This document shows positions 1-9,268 of a DNA stretch of 33,700 bases, one piece after another. Below the pieces are notes generated by a model that saw only the letters and a program-made list of their open reading frames with translations, was not told the DNA's origin and did not search any database. A program made the position numbers and the translations under genes. Position 1 is the first letter of the stretch; each line of letters begins with the position of its first letter. This DNA is from an uncultured Clostridia bacterium (lineage in GTDB: Bacteria > Bacillota > Clostridia > Oscillospirales > Oscillospiraceae), in NCBI GenBank assembly GCA_947165085.1, contig CAMUZA010000016.1, positions 1 to 33,700 of the forward strand. Direction: 5' to 3'.

Positions 1-2
1 AA

Positions 3-1103
<1,101 letters not shown>

Positions 1104-1119
1104 AAGGAGGAGCAATACG

Positions 1120-4100
1120 ATGAGCAACAAGACATTCAGTGCAATCAAGATCGGCATTGCTTCGCCGGAAATGATTCGAGACTGGTCCTACGGCGAGGTC
1201 AAGAAGCCGGAGACCATCAACTACCGCACCCTGAAGCCGGAGCGCGACGGTCTGTTCTGCGAAAAGATCTTCGGACCGACGAAGGACTGGGAATGCCACT
1301 GCGGCAAGTATAAGAAGATCCGCTACAAGGGCAAGATCTGCGACCGCTGCGGCGTTGAGGTCACCAAGAGCAAGGTGCGCCGCGAGCGCATGGGTCACAT
1401 CGAGCTCGCCGCGCCGTGCAGCCACATCTGGTACTTCAAGGGTATCCCGTCCCGCATGGGTCTGCTGCTTGACATCAGCCCCCGCATTCTTGAAAAGGTG
1501 CTCTATTTCGCGAGCTATATCGTCACCGATCCGGGCGACGCTCCGTTGAGCAGGGGTCAGATTCTCAACGAAAAAGAATACCGCGATATGCGCGAAAAGT
1601 ACGAGGATGATTTTGACGCAGGCATGGGCGCGGAAGCAGTCAAGAAGCTGCTTGCCGACATCGACCTGGAAGAGCTCTCCGAGCAGCTCCGCAGCGAGCT
1701 CAAGGGCGCGAACGGTCAGAAGAAGCTGCGCATCATCAAGCGTCTGGAGGTCGTCGAGGCGTTCCGTCTGTCCGGCAATAAGCCCGAATGGATGATCATG
1801 GACGTCCTGCCCGTCATTCCTCCCGAGATTCGCCCGATGGTCCAGCTCGACGGCGGCCGCTTCGCAACGAGCGACCTCAACGACCTGTATCGCCGCGTCA
1901 TCAACCGCAATAACCGTCTCAAGCGGCTCATTCAGCTCAACGCGCCCGACATCATCATTCGCAACGAAAAGCGCATGCTGCAGGAAGCGGTGGATGCGCT
2001 GATCGACAACGGCCGCCGCGGCCGCGCCGTCACCGGCGCGAACAACCGTGCGCTCAAGTCCCTGTCCGATATGCTCAAGGGCAAGCAGGGCCGTTTCCGT
2101 CAGAACCTGCTGGGCAAGCGCGTTGACTACTCCGGCCGAAGCGTTATCGTCGTCGGTCCGGAACTCAAGCTCTATCAGTGCGGCGTGCCGAAGGAAATGG
2201 CGATCGAGCTGTTCCGCCCGTTCGTGATGAAGAAGCTCGTCGAGGACGGCGTTGCAAACAACATCAAGAGCGCGAAGAAGAAGATCGACCGGGGCGAGCC
2301 CGAGGTTTGGGACGCGCTGGAAGACATCATCAAGGATCGCCCGGTCATGCTGAACCGCGCGCCGACTCTGCACAGACTCGGCATCCAGGCGTTTGAACCG
2401 GTGCTGGTTGAGGGCCGCGCGCTCAAGCTCCATCCGCTGTGCTGCACCGCGTTCAACGCGGACTTCGACGGCGACCAGATGGCGATTCACGTTCCGCTGT
2501 CCGCGGAGGCGCAGGCGGAAGCCCGCATGCTGATGCTCTCGGCGAACAACCTGCTGCGTCCGCAGGACGGCAAGCCCGTCACCGTGCCGACGCAGGATAT
2601 GATCCTCGGCACCTACTATCTCACTTATGTCCGTCTGGGCAAGAGTGAGAAGGGCGCCGAAGAGGTCATCGTGACCGATAAGGGCGACTTCGATCTGCCG
2701 GAAGGAGAGCTCGTCGACGGCGATCTGGTCGAAGCTGCGCTGGACGAAGCGGAGCGCACCCATAAGAAGGCACCGCAGTTCATGGCGAAGCACGCATACT
2801 CCAGCGTTGACGAGGCGATCACCGCCTACACCTGCGGCGCGATCGGTCTGCATGCGCCCATCCGCGTCCGCTACGGCAAGGAGATCGACGGCGTGATGCA
2901 GTACAAGCTCATCAACGCCACGGTCGGCAGGCTCATCTTCAATGAGCCGATCCCGCAGGATCTCGGCTTCGTGGATCGCAGCAAGCCCGAAAACGCTTTC
3001 GATCTGGAGATCAGCTTCCTGGTCGGCAAGAAGAAGCTCGGCGTTATCATCGACAAGTGCATCCGCAAGCACGGCTTCACCATCGCGACCGAGATGCTTG
3101 ACCGCGTGAAGGCGCTTGGCTACAAGTACTCCACCAAGGGCGCGATCACCGTCTCTATCGCGGATATGGCGATCCCGGAAAAGAAATACGCGCTCGTCGC
3201 GGCGGCGGAAGAAGAAGCCGTCAAGATCGACCGCAAGTATAAGCGCGGCTTCATTACCAACGAGGAACGCTACCGCCTGGTCGTCAACCAGTGGGAGCAG
3301 ACCATCAAGGACGTTACCGGCGCGCTGCAGGAGAACCTCGACCGCTTCAACCCCATCTATATGATGGCGGACTCCGGCGCTCGAGGCAGCATGAACCAGA
3401 TCCGTCAGCTCGCCGGCATGCGCGGACTGATGGCGGACACCAACGGCCGCACCATCGAAATCCCGATCAAGGCGAACTTCCGTGAAGGTCTGTCTGTTCT
3501 GGAATACTTTATCTCCTCCAGAGGCGCGCGTAAGGGCTTGACGGATACCGCTCTGCGTACCGCGGACTCCGGTTATCTGACCCGCCGTCTGGTCGACGTC
3601 TCGCAGGAGGTCATCATCCGTGAGCCCGACTGCGGCACAAAGCACGGCATCCACCTTGCGGAGGTCGTCGAAAAGGGACAGATCATTGAGAGCTTTGCCT
3701 CCCGTATCCACGGCCGCTATCCGGTCAATGATATCCTCGATCCCGAGACCGGCGAAGTGCTGATCCCGAACACCAAGATGATGATGGAAGAGGACGCCAA
3801 GCTGCTCGAAGCGCACGGCATCCACAGCGTTTATGCCCGTACTGTGCTCGGCTGCCGCGCCCGCAGCGGCGTGTGCGCCAAGTGCTACGGCATGAACCTC
3901 GCGACTTCCGAGCTCGTCAACCTCGGCGAAGCGGTCGGCATCATCGCTGCGCAGTCCATCGGCGAACCGGGCACGCAGCTTACCATGCGTACCTTCCACA
4001 CCGGCGGCGTCGCGGGCGACGATATCACCCAGGGTCTTCCCCGTGTTGAGGAACTGTTCGAAGCGCGCAAGCCGAAGAAGATGGCGGTCATCGCTGAGAT

Positions 4101-4812
4101 CGACGGCACCGTCGACGTGGACGACAGCCACCGCAGCGCGCTGCGCGACATCACGGTCACAGCGGACGACGGCGAAGTCAAGATCTATCAGGTCCCGTAT
4201 TCCGTCGGCCTGAAGGTCGAGACCGGCAAGCGCGTCAAGAAGGGCGAGCCGATCACCGACGGCGCGCTGAACCCGCACGACGTGCTCCGCATCTCCGGCG
4301 TCGAGGCAGTGCAGAACTATCTGACGCAGGGCGTTCTGGCGGTGTACCGTCAGCAGGGCGTCGACATCAACGATAAGCACATCGAGGTCATCATCCGTCA
4401 GATGATGCGCAAGGTGCGCGTTGAGGACGTCGGCGATACCGAGCTTTTGAGCGGCACGGTCATTGACGTCTATGAATTCGACGACGCCAATGACAAGATT
4501 CAGGCGCGCATCGACGCGGGCGAGACGGATCTCCGCCTCGCGACCTGCACGCTGCTGCTCATGGGCATTACCAAGGCTTCTCTGGCAACGGAATCCTTCC
4601 TGTCCGCCGCTTCCTTCCAGGAGACCACCAAGGTCCTGACCGAAGCCGCGATCAAGGGCAAGGTCGACCACCTCGTCGGATTGAAGGAAAACGTCATCAT
4701 CGGCAAGCTGATCCCCGCCGGCTCCGGACTCGACATTTACCGCGACTACACGGTGAGCGAGTGGCCGGAATCCGAGGTCACGCAGGACATGATCGACAAC
4801 GAGGTCAGATAA
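1120..4812 (+). CDS. rpoC: RNA polymerase beta-prime subunit
   Basis: Beta-prime subunit of RNA polymerase, 1230 residues, close to the usual Gram-positive length of about 1200. The frame is open further upstream, but ATG 1120 follows AAAGGAGG at 1103-1110 and gives the expected N-terminus [12 protein letters not shown]. The first zinc site has Cys59, Cys61, Cys74 and Cys77. The catalytic magnesium motif NADFDGD is at residues 446-452. The second zinc site has Cys838, Cys912, Cys919 and Cys922. The bridge and trigger helix region reads [20 protein letters not shown] and TFHTGGVAG. It is cotranscribed with rpoB and ends at a strong terminator. The ribosomal genes rpsL and rpsG, which often follow rpoC in Firmicutes, do not follow here. 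Confidence 0.98.
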   Translation: MSNKTFSAIKIGIASPEMIRDWSYGEVKKPETINYRTLKPERDGLFCEKIFGPTKDWECHCGKYKKIRYKGKICDRCGVEVTKSKVRRERMGHIELAAPCSHIWYFKGIPSRMGLLLDISPRILEKVLYFASYIVTDPGDAPLSRGQILNEKEYRDMREKYEDDFDAGMGAEAVKKLLADIDLEELSEQLRSELKGANGQKKLRIIKRLEVVEAFRLSGNKPEWMIMDVLPVIPPEIRPMVQLDGGRFATSDLNDLYRRVINRNNRLKRLIQLNAPDIIIRNEKRMLQEAVDALIDNGRRGRAVTGANNRALKSLSDMLKGKQGRFRQNLLGKRVDYSGRSVIVVGPELKLYQCGVPKEMAIELFRPFVMKKLVEDGVANNIKSAKKKIDRGEPEVWDALEDIIKDRPVMLNRAPTLHRLGIQAFEPVLVEGRALKLHPLCCTAFNADFDGDQMAIHVPLSAEAQAEARMLMLSANNLLRPQDGKPVTVPTQDMILGTYYLTYVRLGKSEKGAEEVIVTDKGDFDLPEGELVDGDLVEAALDEAERTHKKAPQFMAKHAYSSVDEAITAYTCGAIGLHAPIRVRYGKEIDGVMQYKLINATVGRLIFNEPIPQDLGFVDRSKPENAFDLEISFLVGKKKLGVIIDKCIRKHGFTIATEMLDRVKALGYKYSTKGAITVSIADMAIPEKKYALVAAAEEEAVKIDRKYKRGFITNEERYRLVVNQWEQTIKDVTGALQENLDRFNPIYMMADSGARGSMNQIRQLAGMRGLMADTNGRTIEIPIKANFREGLSVLEYFISSRGARKGLTDTALRTADSGYLTRRLVDVSQEVIIREPDCGTKHGIHLAEVVEKGQIIESFASRIHGRYPVNDILDPETGEVLIPNTKMMMEEDAKLLEAHGIHSVYARTVLGCRARSGVCAKCYGMNLATSELVNLGEAVGIIAAQSIGEPGTQLTMRTFHTGGVAGDDITQGLPRVEELFEARKPKKMAVIAEIDGTVDVDDSHRSALRDITVTADDGEVKIYQVPYSVGLKVETGKRVKKGEPITDGALNPHDVLRISGVEAVQNYLTQGVLAVYRQQGVDINDKHIEVIIRQMMRKVRVEDVGDTELLSGTVIDVYEFDDANDKIQARIDAGETDLRLATCTLLLMGITKASLATESFLSAASFQETTKVLTEAAIKGKVDHLVGLKENVIIGKLIPAGSGLDIYRDYTVSEWPESEVTQDMIDNEVR

Positions 4813-4838
4813 CGCTCTTAAAAACCAAATAGTTTGCA

Positions 4839-4872
4839 AAAGAGGCATGAATTTAGGTTCATGCCTCTTTTT
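4839..4872 (+). terminator. Rho-independent terminator of rpoBC
   Basis: An inverted repeat built on AAGAGGCATGAA and TTCATGCCTCTTTTT with a short loop, ending in a T-run. It lies 26 nt after the rpoC stop and separates the RNA polymerase operon from the molybdenum hydroxylase operon. Confidence 0.92.
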
Positions 4873-4964
4873 AACGCCGTAATAATTTGATTTTCGCAAA
4901 ACTGCGATATGGTTATTTTTTACAAAAAATAACGAAATTGCACTGTTTTTTTGTCGATTATCCC

Positions 4965-4993
4965 TTGCGCTTGTGGAAAATATATAGTATACT
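4965..4993 (+). promoter_or_regulatory. Probable sigma-A promoter of the molybdenum hydroxylase operon
   Basis: TTGCGC at 4965-4970, a 17-nt spacer, then TATACT at 4988-4993. The -35 is imperfect and the -10 is good. It leaves a leader of about 85 nt before xdhA. This is the best match in the 272-nt gap after rpoC. Confidence 0.65.
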
Positions 4994-5007
4994 CTATTTA
5001 GAGAAAT

Positions 5008-5044
5008 GGGAGTCTGTGCATTTGCGCTGCTCCCGATGGCGCAA
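5008..5044 (+). promoter_or_regulatory. Possible structured leader of xdhA
   Basis: Two short helices are possible in the leader: GGGAG 5008-5012 with CTCCC 5030-5034, and TTGCGC 5022-5027 with GCGCAA 5039-5044. They cross each other, so they would form an H-type pseudoknot or be mutually exclusive. The pairings are short and could be chance. Confidence 0.25.
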
Positions 5045-5084
5045 AGAACCAAAGCGATCATCGATATTGCAAGGAGGCAAAACT

Positions 5085-7229
5085 ATGGCGGCAACCAGAA
5101 TCGGTGACAGAATACGGAGAGTCGACGCCGTTCAGAAGGCGCGCGGCGAATCGAAATATGTCTGCGACCTGACCTTCCCGGATATGCAGTATGCATACAT
5201 GGTGCGCTCCACTGTTCCGAGAGGAAAGATCCTCAATATTTCGCTTCCGGACTTTCCCGAAGGCTATTATTTCATTTCCGCGAAGGATATCCCGGCGAAG
5301 GGGAAAAATGAGCTTTGGATGATTACCAAGGACTGGCGGTGCTTCGCTGACGAGTACGTCCTCTACGTCGGCGAGACGATCGGCGTCGTGGTCGGTCCCG
5401 ACCGCGGCGTTCTGAAGGAGCTCCGCAGCAAGATCAAGATCGACTATGAAGAGCAGACGCCTGCCGTCACCATCGACGACGGCATTGCCTGCGTCGGCGG
5501 TCCGATGTTCCCCGAGAAGAACAGCAACGTCATGTGCGAGCTGTTCTGCGAGAAGGGAAGACCCATGGAAGAGGTCTTCGCCGAGGCGGACGAGGTCTTT
5601 GAGGAGACCATCACCACGCCCTATCAGGAGCACGTGCATCTGGAGACCAACAGCGCGATCGCGACTTATGAAGACGGCAAATTCGTTTTCTACGCCTCCG
5701 CGCAGTGCCCGTTCTACATCCGTAAATCCATCGCGGGACTGCTGGATATCCCGTATAGCGACATCATTGTCCGCCAGCAGACCACCGGCGGCGCGTTCGG
5801 CGGCAAGGAGCATTTCCCCGACGTCATCTGCGGCGCTCTGCTCGTTGCGGAGAACATCATCCGCAAGCCGATCAAGATGGTTTTTGACCGCGAAGAGGAC
5901 ACGCAGTTCTCCGTCAAGCGCCATCCGTCCAAGTGCGTTTACAAGTCCGCGATCAAGGACGGCAGAGTGATCGGTGTGCAGGGACATATCTATTACAACT
6001 GCGGCGCATACCTCGCTTCTTCTTACGTTGTCCTGCAGCGCGGCGTCTTCCATGCCAACGGCGTTTACACCTTCCCCAACACCTATCTCAAGGGCGAAGG
6101 CATCGGCACGAACACCTTCCCGACCTGCGCCTTCCGCGGCTTCGGCGCGCCGCAGACGCTGTTTGCCATTGAGACCCACATGGATCATATCGCGCGGCAT
6201 CTCGGCATCGACCCGCTGGAGTTCAAGATGAAGCACATCTGCAAGCAGGGCGACGAGACGACGACGAACGGTCATATCATCGAGGAGGTCAAGCTCCCCG
6301 AGATGATCGAGGTCTTGACGAAAGAATCCGACTACTGGAGAAAAGCGAAGGAATACAAGCCCGGCTGCGGCAAGGGCATCGGCATTTCGATGTATAACCA
6401 CGGCGGCGCCTTCACCGGCAACGGCGAGCAGGCAATCATCAAGGCGCACTCCCTGCTGGTAAAGAAGGGCGACAAGGTCACGATTCTGGTCGGCTCTACC
6501 GAAATGGGCCAGGGCTTCAAAACCTCTCTGCGGAAGATCTGCGCGGCGACCCTCGGCATTTCCATGGACAACGTGGACTATCCCGACCCCGACACCTCGA
6601 AGGTCGTCGACTCCGGCCCGACCGCCGCTTCCCGTTCAACGATGATCGTCGGCAAGCTGGTCGAGCGCGCGGCGCAGCAGATGAAAGAGCGCTGGGACGA
6701 GGGCGACTTCTCCGTTGAGGTCGAATATGAGCATCCCGAAGGCTATCCGTGGGATCAGAGCACGTTCCGCGGCGACGCGTATCTCGGCTACGGCTGGGGC
6801 GCGGCGATCATCGAGGTCGAAGCAGACAAGCTGACCAACGAGATCAAGACCGTCGGTATCTGGACCTCCCACGAGATCGGCAAGGCGATCGACGAGCTGA
6901 TCGTCCACGGACAGATCAACGGCGGCGTCATCCAGTCGCTCGGTTACGGCTCCATGGAGAAGCTGGAGAATAAGAAGGGCTTCTTCCGTCAGAAGAGCAT
7001 GTCCGACTACGTGATTCCGACCTCCATGGACTTCCCGAAGCAGTTCTATCATATTCAGGAAAACCCCTATCCCTGGGGTCCCTATGGCGCGAAGGGCATG
7101 GGCGAGCTGGTCTTTAACGGCGCGTCAGCCGCCTACGTCGATGCGGTCGAGCGTGCGCTGAATACCAGTTTTACAGCCATTCCGATTCCCCCGGAAGATA
7201 TTGAGGAGGCGTTGAAGAATGTACAGTAA
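5085..7229 (+). CDS. xdhA: Xanthine dehydrogenase-family molybdopterin-binding subunit
   Basis: Large catalytic subunit of a molybdenum hydroxylase of the xanthine oxidase family, 714 residues, cytoplasmic. ATG 5085 follows AAGGAGG at 5071; the frame is open further upstream but runs over the promoter. The residues known from bovine xanthine oxidase all have counterparts: Gln181 in YQEHVHLET, Glu242 in GGAFGGKE, Arg351 in FRGFGAPQ, and the general base Glu674 in GAKGMGE. The Glu and Arg pair is typical of purine hydroxylases rather than aldehyde oxidases, so xanthine or hypoxanthine is a likely substrate, but this is inference. It overlaps xdhC by 11 nt. The iron-sulfur and FAD functions are on separate following genes, as in XdhABC-type enzymes. 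Confidence 0.9.
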   Translation: MAATRIGDRIRRVDAVQKARGESKYVCDLTFPDMQYAYMVRSTVPRGKILNISLPDFPEGYYFISAKDIPAKGKNELWMITKDWRCFADEYVLYVGETIGVVVGPDRGVLKELRSKIKIDYEEQTPAVTIDDGIACVGGPMFPEKNSNVMCELFCEKGRPMEEVFAEADEVFEETITTPYQEHVHLETNSAIATYEDGKFVFYASAQCPFYIRKSIAGLLDIPYSDIIVRQQTTGGAFGGKEHFPDVICGALLVAENIIRKPIKMVFDREEDTQFSVKRHPSKCVYKSAIKDGRVIGVQGHIYYNCGAYLASSYVVLQRGVFHANGVYTFPNTYLKGEGIGTNTFPTCAFRGFGAPQTLFAIETHMDHIARHLGIDPLEFKMKHICKQGDETTTNGHIIEEVKLPEMIEVLTKESDYWRKAKEYKPGCGKGIGISMYNHGGAFTGNGEQAIIKAHSLLVKKGDKVTILVGSTEMGQGFKTSLRKICAATLGISMDNVDYPDPDTSKVVDSGPTAASRSTMIVGKLVERAAQQMKERWDEGDFSVEVEYEHPEGYPWDQSTFRGDAYLGYGWGAAIIEVEADKLTNEIKTVGIWTSHEIGKAIDELIVHGQINGGVIQSLGYGSMEKLENKKGFFRQKSMSDYVIPTSMDFPKQFYHIQENPYPWGPYGAKGMGELVFNGASAAYVDAVERALNTSFTAIPIPPEDIEEALKNVQ

Positions 7230-7701
7230 CGTTTGTTTCAAGCTCAACGGCGAAGAGAAATGCTACGAGGGTGATCCGCTGCGGCGGCTTCTGGACGTGC
7301 TGCGCGAGGACTATGGGCTGACCGGCTCCAAGGAGGGCTGCGGCGAGGGCGAATGCGGCGCCTGCTCGATCGTCAAGGACGGCGAGCTGGTCACGAGCTG
7401 CATCATCCCGATCGGCGCGGTGAACGGCTGCGAGCTTCTCACCATCGAGGGCATCCGCGACACCGAAAAAGGCAAATGCATCATCGACGCTTACGCAGAG
7501 GGCGGCGCGGTACAGTGCGGCTTCTGCATTCCCGGCATGGTCATGGCGACCTACTGCCTGCTGAACAAGAATCCCGACCCGACGGAGGACGAGATCCGGC
7601 TCGGCATCAGCGGCAACATCTGCCGCTGCACCGGTTACGATCTGATCGTTGAATCCATCCGTCTGGCGGCGAAGAAAGGAGCGGCGTTATGGAACAGGTA
7701 A
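7219..7701 (+). CDS. xdhC: Xanthine dehydrogenase-type 2Fe-2S subunit
   Basis: Small electron-transfer subunit carrying two 2Fe-2S clusters, 160 residues, the usual length of CoxS/XdhC proteins. The N-terminal plant-ferredoxin-like cluster uses Cys41, Cys46 and Cys49 in GCGEGECGAC plus Cys61. The C-terminal helical cluster uses Cys100 and Cys103 in QCGFC and Cys135 and Cys137 in NICRCTGY. All eight ligands are present. The start overlaps the end of xdhA by 11 nt and the stop lies 13 nt inside xdhB, which indicates translational coupling in one operon. It passes electrons from the molybdenum centre of the preceding subunit to the FAD subunit that follows. Confidence 0.93.
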   Translation: MYSNVCFKLNGEEKCYEGDPLRRLLDVLREDYGLTGSKEGCGEGECGACSIVKDGELVTSCIIPIGAVNGCELLTIEGIRDTEKGKCIIDAYAEGGAVQCGFCIPGMVMATYCLLNKNPDPTEDEIRLGISGNICRCTGYDLIVESIRLAAKKGAALWNR

Positions 7702-8555
7702 AATGCTTCATGCCCCAGACGCTGCAGGAGGCGCTGCAGATCCGCAAGGAATACCACGCGACGATCCTCGCGGGCGGCTCCGACCTGATGGTCTCCAAAA
7801 GCATGGGTCCAGGCATTACGCCCGCGTTTACGGATCCCGTGCTGATCCTGACCGGCGTGAAGGAGCTGAAAGGCATCCGTAAGAATGCCGACGGCAGCGT
7901 GTCCATCGGCGCGCTGACGACTTCTGCGGAAATCAGCCGCTCGGAGCTGGTGCATCCGCTGCTCATTGACGCCGCGTCCCGCATGGGCGCGATCGCCCTG
8001 CGCAACAGCGCGACGATCGGCGGCAACATCGGCAACGCCTCTCCGAAGGGCGACATGCCGCAGCCGCTGATCCTGCTCGACGCCGAGCTTGTGCTGAAAA
8101 GCGTTGACGGCGAACGCAGAATGAAAGTTGACGACTTTATCCTCGGCAGCAAGAAAACCGCGCTCGGAGACGATGAGATCATCACCGAGGTCATTCTGCC
8201 GCCGCAGGACTTCACCCACATTTTCTACCGGAAGATCGGCATGCGCCGTGCGAACGCGATCTCCAAGCTGACGCTTTCCGCGGCTGCGACCGTCAAGGAC
8301 GGCGTTGTGGTCGATTTCCGCGCCTCCTCCGGCGCGGCGGGTCCCAAGGTCGCAAGGTCCAGAGCGGCGGAGGAAATCCTGATCGGCAGGAAGCTGTCCG
8401 AGCTGCCCGCCGTCAAGGATGAATTCCTGGACGCTTGGAACGGCGTCATCAGTCCGCACGCAATGCCGGAATACAGAAGAAACTCTACCAGAAGAATGCT
8501 GGCATACTTTATCGACGCGCTCGCCGCCGGTCATCCGGCAGGCAGAGTGGAATGA
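7689..8555 (+). CDS. xdhB: Xanthine dehydrogenase-type FAD-binding subunit
   Basis: FAD-binding subunit of a molybdenum hydroxylase (CoxM/XdhB family), 288 residues, standard length. The FAD pyrophosphate-binding motifs are visible: ILAGGSDLMV near residues 31-40, and RNSATIGGNIGNASPKGD near residues 105-122. The C-terminal third matches the CO dehydrogenase flavoprotein C-terminal domain. ATG 7689 overlaps xdhC by 13 nt. It completes a Mo, FeS and FAD three-subunit enzyme with the two preceding genes. NAD+ is the usual acceptor in the family, but ferredoxin or another acceptor cannot be excluded in an anaerobe. Confidence 0.9.
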   Translation: MEQVKCFMPQTLQEALQIRKEYHATILAGGSDLMVSKSMGPGITPAFTDPVLILTGVKELKGIRKNADGSVSIGALTTSAEISRSELVHPLLIDAASRMGAIALRNSATIGGNIGNASPKGDMPQPLILLDAELVLKSVDGERRMKVDDFILGSKKTALGDDEIITEVILPPQDFTHIFYRKIGMRRANAISKLTLSAAATVKDGVVVDFRASSGAAGPKVARSRAAEEILIGRKLSELPAVKDEFLDAWNGVISPHAMPEYRRNSTRRMLAYFIDALAAGHPAGRVE

Positions 8556-8570
8556 TCGGAGGATAAAACG

Positions 8571-9263
8571 ATGATCTACAAACCGACCACCGTTCGTGAG
8601 GCAGTCGCCTTGCGGGCAGAACACCCGGATGATACCGTTTATCTCGCGGGAGGCACGGACGATCTTCGCCTCGGCTCCTGCGCGGAAGGCAAAGACCTGA
8701 TCGACATCAACGGTCTTCTTTCCGACACGGTCGAGGAAAAGGACGGCAAGCTCGTCATCGGCGCGCTCTGCACCCTGCAGACCCTGAGAGAATGCGAGAA
8801 GGTTCCCGCATTCCTGCGCGAGGCGGCAGGCTTCTGCGCCTCCTTTGTCAAGAGAAACAGCGCGACCGTCGGCGGCAACATCGCGCTCCGCCGGCAGGAC
8901 AGCTACATGGCGGCTGCCTTTGCCGCTGCGAATGCGACCGTCCTTGCGACCTCGCCGGACGGCGACAGGGAAGTGCCGATCGCAAAGTATCTTGCCTGCG
9001 ACTGCGCCTGCCTGCTCCGCGGCTTCGTGATCGACCCGTCGATCACCGGCAGGGTCAAGCGCTTCGGCAACACCGCCGCCTCGCATGCCGCCGTGATCGC
9101 GGCACAGAGCGGCGATACCTACGCGCTCAGCGTTTCCGGCAGCGGTCTCGCGGTCGGCAGCAGTCCCGATATCTGGAAAACGCTGGAATATCAGGACGAT
9201 CTGACCGGCAGCGCGGACTACAAGAAGTATCTTGCCAAAATCGTTTTTGAACAGGGGAGGTAA
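8571..9263 (+). CDS. ygfM: FAD-binding subunit, YgfM type
   Basis: A second FAD-binding molybdenum-hydroxylase subunit, 230 residues, shorter than xdhB because the C-terminal part is reduced. FAD motifs are YLAGGTDDLRL near residues 24-34 and KRNSATVGGNIALRRQDSYM near residues 90-109. The ALREA-like FLREAAGF and the C-terminal sequence near DYKKYLAKI resemble E. coli YgfM as I remember it. ATG 8571 follows GGAGG about 8 nt upstream and lies 15 nt after xdhB. Because it sits directly before the XdhD-family gene, just as ygfM and xdhD are paired in E. coli, it probably serves that enzyme. In annotation databases this pair is often called 'putative selenate reductase'; that function is not supported by anything visible here. 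Confidence 0.85.
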   Translation: MIYKPTTVREAVALRAEHPDDTVYLAGGTDDLRLGSCAEGKDLIDINGLLSDTVEEKDGKLVIGALCTLQTLRECEKVPAFLREAAGFCASFVKRNSATVGGNIALRRQDSYMAAAFAAANATVLATSPDGDREVPIAKYLACDCACLLRGFVIDPSITGRVKRFGNTAASHAAVIAAQSGDTYALSVSGSGLAVGSSPDIWKTLEYQDDLTGSADYKKYLAKIVFEQGR

Positions 9264-9268
9264 GCGCG

